Position numbers and translations under genes: made by a program. Under the pieces are notes generated by a model. The model saw nothing but the letters and a program-made list of their open reading frames with translations. It had not been told where the DNA came from and did not search any database. Below, one piece after another: positions 5,934 through 7,592 of a stretch of DNA of 7,592 nucleotides (position 1 is its first letter; the number at the start of each line of letters is the position of its first letter). This DNA is from Bacteroidales bacterium UBA1722. GTDB taxonomy: Bacteria > Bacteroidota > Bacteroidia > Bacteroidales > UBA932. Where the stretch lies: positions 371-7,962 of the forward strand of contig DCIQ01000025.1 of the NCBI GenBank assembly GCA_002317435.1, in the 5' to 3' direction.

Positions 5934-7412
5934 ATGTTATCATTCACCGCTTCTAATTTTCTGCTGATAGGATCCATCCTGATCCTCGCCAGTATAATAA
6001 TCACTAAACTAGGCAGCAGGTTCGGTGTCCCCACCCTCCTGCTGTTCCTCATCGCAGGTATGCTGTTCGGCAGTGACGGACTCGGGATTCAGATTCAGAA
6101 CAACAACATCGCGGAGGTACAGCTGGTCGGCATGATCGCGCTCTGTATCATCCTCTTCTCCGGTGGTATGCAGACTGCATTTTCCGAAGTGAGACCGATC
6201 CTGCGTCAGGGAATCGCACTCTCTACCGCAGGAGTCCTGCTGACTACCATTTTTACCGGGTTCTTCATATACTGGGGATGCCATGTATTCACCCGTTTCG
6301 AACCTTCGCTGGCGTTCTGTCTGCTTCTGGCGGCCACCATGTCCTCTACTGACTCGGCATCCGTATTCAATATCCTCCGCACCCAAGGAATCGGTTTGAG
6401 AAAGCATTCCCGCCCGCTGCTGGAGTTGGAAAGCGGTTCCAATGACCCGATGGCCTATATGCTCACCATCGCTCTGATCCAGGTGTGTCTGGAACCGGGC
6501 AGTTTCAGCGTATGGACTATAACGCTCCGGCTGTTGATCCAGTTCGCCGTCGGCAGCCTGATGGGATACCTCTTCGGAAAACTGACCATCTGGTTCATCA
6601 ACAAGATAAATCTGAAGAACGTGGCGCTGTATCCCATAATCCTCATATGCGTCATCTTCATCACATTCTCGCTCACCGAACTGGTGAAAGGGAACGGATA
6701 TCTGGCTGTCTATCTGGCCGGTATCCTCGTCGGGAACAAACCTCTGGTAAAGAAGCGCGACTGCATCAAGTTCCTGGACGGCATGACCTGGCTGGTACAG
6801 ATAATAATGTTCCTTGCCCTCGGTCTTCTGGTGAATCCTCATGAGATGTGGGATATCGCCTTATTCGGAATAATCATCGGACTGTTCGTAATATTCCTGG
6901 GACGTCCGCTGGCCGTATTCCTGTCACTTGTACCATTCAAAAGGCCTGTATTCAGGACCAAGCTTTTCATATCCTGGGTAGGACTGAGAGGGGCCACTCC
7001 CATCATCTTCGCCACGTATCCGGTGGCGGCGAACGTCCCGGGCTGCGAATTTATCTTCAATATAGTGTTCTTCATCACCATACTCTCACTGATCGTACAG
7101 GGAACCACTATCCCCTGGTTCGCCGATCATCTGGAGATGAGGCGCGATCTGCCGAAGGAAGGGAATGATTTCGGGGTGGAACTTCCGGAAGAGATAGATT
7201 CGAAGCTTTTCGATATGACAGTCACCGAAGATATGCTGACAAGAGGTAATCAAGTCAAGAATTTGAGTCTTCCCTCAGGTGTTCTGATAATAATGATAAA
7301 GAGGGACGGCAAGTATCTCATCCCCAACGGTTCGATGGAGGTGATGACACAGGATCAGCTTCTTCTTATCACCCAAAGTAATCCCGAGCAGGAGCATCAG
7401 CGTCAGAAATAG
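5934..7412 (+). CDS. nhaP2: Potassium/proton antiporter, CPA1 type, NhaP2/CvrA-like with RCK_C domain
   Basis: Exchanges cytoplasmic K+ (perhaps also Na+) for protons across the inner membrane, serving pH and cation balance. The 492-residue protein has a membrane domain of about 12-13 helices (10-395) with the CPA1 signs: SSTDSASVF (137-145), ESGSNDPMAY with the Asn170-Asp171 pair expected in the ion path, and GLRGATPI (350-357) with Arg352. Residues 425-482 form a small cytosolic domain (LSLPSGVLIIMIKRDGKYLIP, then DQLLLI) typical of RCK_C/TrkA-C, which binds regulatory ligands in related channels and antiporters. Proteobacterial CvrA/NhaP2 proteins are longer, near 580 residues, with a further C-terminal domain that is absent here; the ending at 492 looks natural, not truncated. 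It follows the DUF368 gene by nine bases and is probably the last gene of the operon. K+ preference is inferred from the subfamily. Confidence 0.9.
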   Translation: MLSFTASNFLLIGSILILASIIITKLGSRFGVPTLLLFLIAGMLFGSDGLGIQIQNNNIAEVQLVGMIALCIILFSGGMQTAFSEVRPILRQGIALSTAGVLLTTIFTGFFIYWGCHVFTRFEPSLAFCLLLAATMSSTDSASVFNILRTQGIGLRKHSRPLLELESGSNDPMAYMLTIALIQVCLEPGSFSVWTITLRLLIQFAVGSLMGYLFGKLTIWFINKINLKNVALYPIILICVIFITFSLTELVKGNGYLAVYLAGILVGNKPLVKKRDCIKFLDGMTWLVQIIMFLALGLLVNPHEMWDIALFGIIIGLFVIFLGRPLAVFLSLVPFKRPVFRTKLFISWVGLRGATPIIFATYPVAANVPGCEFIFNIVFFITILSLIVQGTTIPWFADHLEMRRDLPKEGNDFGVELPEEIDSKLFDMTVTEDMLTRGNQVKNLSLPSGVLIIMIKRDGKYLIPNGSMEVMTQDQLLLITQSNPEQEHQRQK

Positions 7413-7437
7413 AAATATCTGGCAGCATCATTTTCGA

Positions 7438-7457
7438 GGATTCCGTTTGTGGAATCC
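7438..7457. repeat. Perfect inverted repeat between antiporter gene and tRNA promoter
   Basis: GGATTCC (7438-7444) and GGAATCC (7451-7457) form a seven-base-pair dyad with a six-base loop, followed on the plus strand by nine A. No T run follows on either strand, so it is not a standard intrinsic terminator, though it may protect the 3' end of the operon message. Its loop holds the -33 TTTG of the tRNA promoter, which would suit an operator. Confidence 0.45.
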
Positions 7458-7476
7458 AAAAAAAAAGATACCTTTG
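7446..7476 (+). promoter_or_regulatory. Bacteroidota-type promoter of the tRNA gene
   Basis: TTTG (7446-7449) and TACCTTTG (7469-7476) are 19 bases apart, a full match to the Bacteroidota consensus, with an A9 tract between them. Transcription should begin at about 7480-7482, some 27 bases before the mature tRNA 5' end. The promoter is a strong reason to think the tRNA-like gene is expressed. Confidence 0.75.
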
Positions 7477-7480
7477 CACG

Positions 7481-7501
7481 CTCATTCTCCGAAAGAATGA
7501 G
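7481..7501 (+). other. Hairpin in the pre-tRNA leader
   Basis: CTCATTCT (7481-7488) pairs perfectly with AGAATGAG (7494-7501) around the loop CCGAA. The hairpin begins at or within a base or two of the predicted transcription start and ends six bases before the tRNA acceptor stem. There is no T tract after it, so it is not a terminator. It may protect the 5' end of the precursor or guide processing; that role is inferred. Confidence 0.5.
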
Positions 7502-7507
7502 AGGACT

Positions 7508-7581
7508 GGTCCGGTAGCTCAGCTGGATAGAGCAACAGCCATCTAAGCTGGGGGTCGCGCGTTCGAATCGCGCCCGGATCA
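7508..7581 (+). tRNA. tRNA-Arg(UCU)-like gene with unusual anticodon loop
   Basis: The 74 bases fold into a full cloverleaf. The acceptor stem is GGTCCGG with CCGGATC (one G-T pair), the D arm is GCTC/GAGC with the GG pair in its loop, the T arm is GCGCG/CGCGC around TTCGAAT, the variable loop has five bases (GGGTC), and A7581 is the discriminator base. CCA is not encoded. The anticodon arm has four good pairs (CAGC/GCTG) around the loop CATCTAA, giving anticodon UCU (7542-7544), which reads AGA for arginine. Two features are abnormal: position 33 (7541) is A, not the near-universal U, and pair 27-43 is A-G. Ordinary bacterial tRNA-Arg(UCU) has CTTCTAA in this loop. It could be a working but divergent tRNA, a decaying duplicate, or a sequence error. 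The promoter and the intact other arms argue against a dead gene. Confidence 0.85.
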
Positions 7582-7592
7582 CGTAAAAAAGC

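Noticed and set aside
6009..6842. 277-codon minus-strand open frame inside the antiporter gene
   Set aside because: The translation is rich in Gln, Glu, His and Asp without hydrophobic core patterns, as expected from the complement of membrane-protein codons. The plus-strand protein is a clear family member.
7438..7466. Intrinsic terminator of the operon
   Set aside because: The hairpin is followed by A9 on the plus strand, and neither strand has a T tract after the stem, so it does not meet the standard definition.
7508..7592. Integration site at the tRNA 3' end
   Set aside because: tRNA 3' ends are common attachment sites, but only 11 bases follow the gene here and no integrase or repeated copy of the tRNA end is seen in the window.
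1..7592. CRISPR array, insertion sequence or prophage
   Set aside because: No regularly spaced repeats, terminal inverted repeats, transposase, integrase or phage structural genes were seen on either strand.

Overview
The window looks like a chromosomal segment of a Bacteroidota species, most likely Bacteroidales. Three promoter-like sites fit the Bacteroidota sigma factor consensus (-7 TAnnTTTG, in two cases with a -33 TTTG 19 bases upstream), and start codons lack clear Shine-Dalgarno sequences. One protein matches, from memory, the Bacteroidales family DUF6175. Base composition seems near balanced, so a classic AT-rich Bacteroides is less likely than another Bacteroidales lineage. The genus cannot be named from this.

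Layout. Positions 23-1198 (minus strand) encode a dipeptide epimerase of the enolase superfamily with an N-terminal export signal of twin-arginine type. A 164-base divergent region follows, with a strong plus-strand promoter and a weak minus-strand candidate. From 1363 to 7412 six plus-strand genes lie so close together (gaps of 27, 2, -4, 25 and 9 bases) that they are probably one transcription unit: three exported proteins (a DUF6175 protein, an unrecognised protein, an LPP20-like protein), then three membrane proteins (a nucleoside-recognition/Gate family protein, a DUF368/PopT family undecaprenyl-phosphate translocase, and a CPA1-type potassium/proton antiporter with a C-terminal RCK_C domain). 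A perfect -7 element just before the DUF368 gene suggests that the last two genes can also be transcribed separately. The window ends with a tRNA-Arg(UCU)-like gene that has its own consensus promoter and a hairpin in its leader.

How the genes may work together (inference). The window has an envelope theme. The epimerase acts on the L-Ala-D-Glu dipeptide of peptidoglycan, the DUF368 protein recycles the lipid carrier used for wall and glycan synthesis, and the antiporter next to it adjusts cytoplasmic pH and cations. The DUF368 family is known to matter at alkaline pH in Vibrio cholerae, which makes its pairing with a cation/proton antiporter notable. The three exported proteins have no assigned function. 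Their tight packing, and the GTGA stop/start overlap joining the LPP20-like gene to the Gate protein, make them the best candidate for an undescribed envelope system. The tRNA is unusual: it folds well but has A instead of the near-universal U at position 33 and an A-G mismatch at the top of the anticodon stem.
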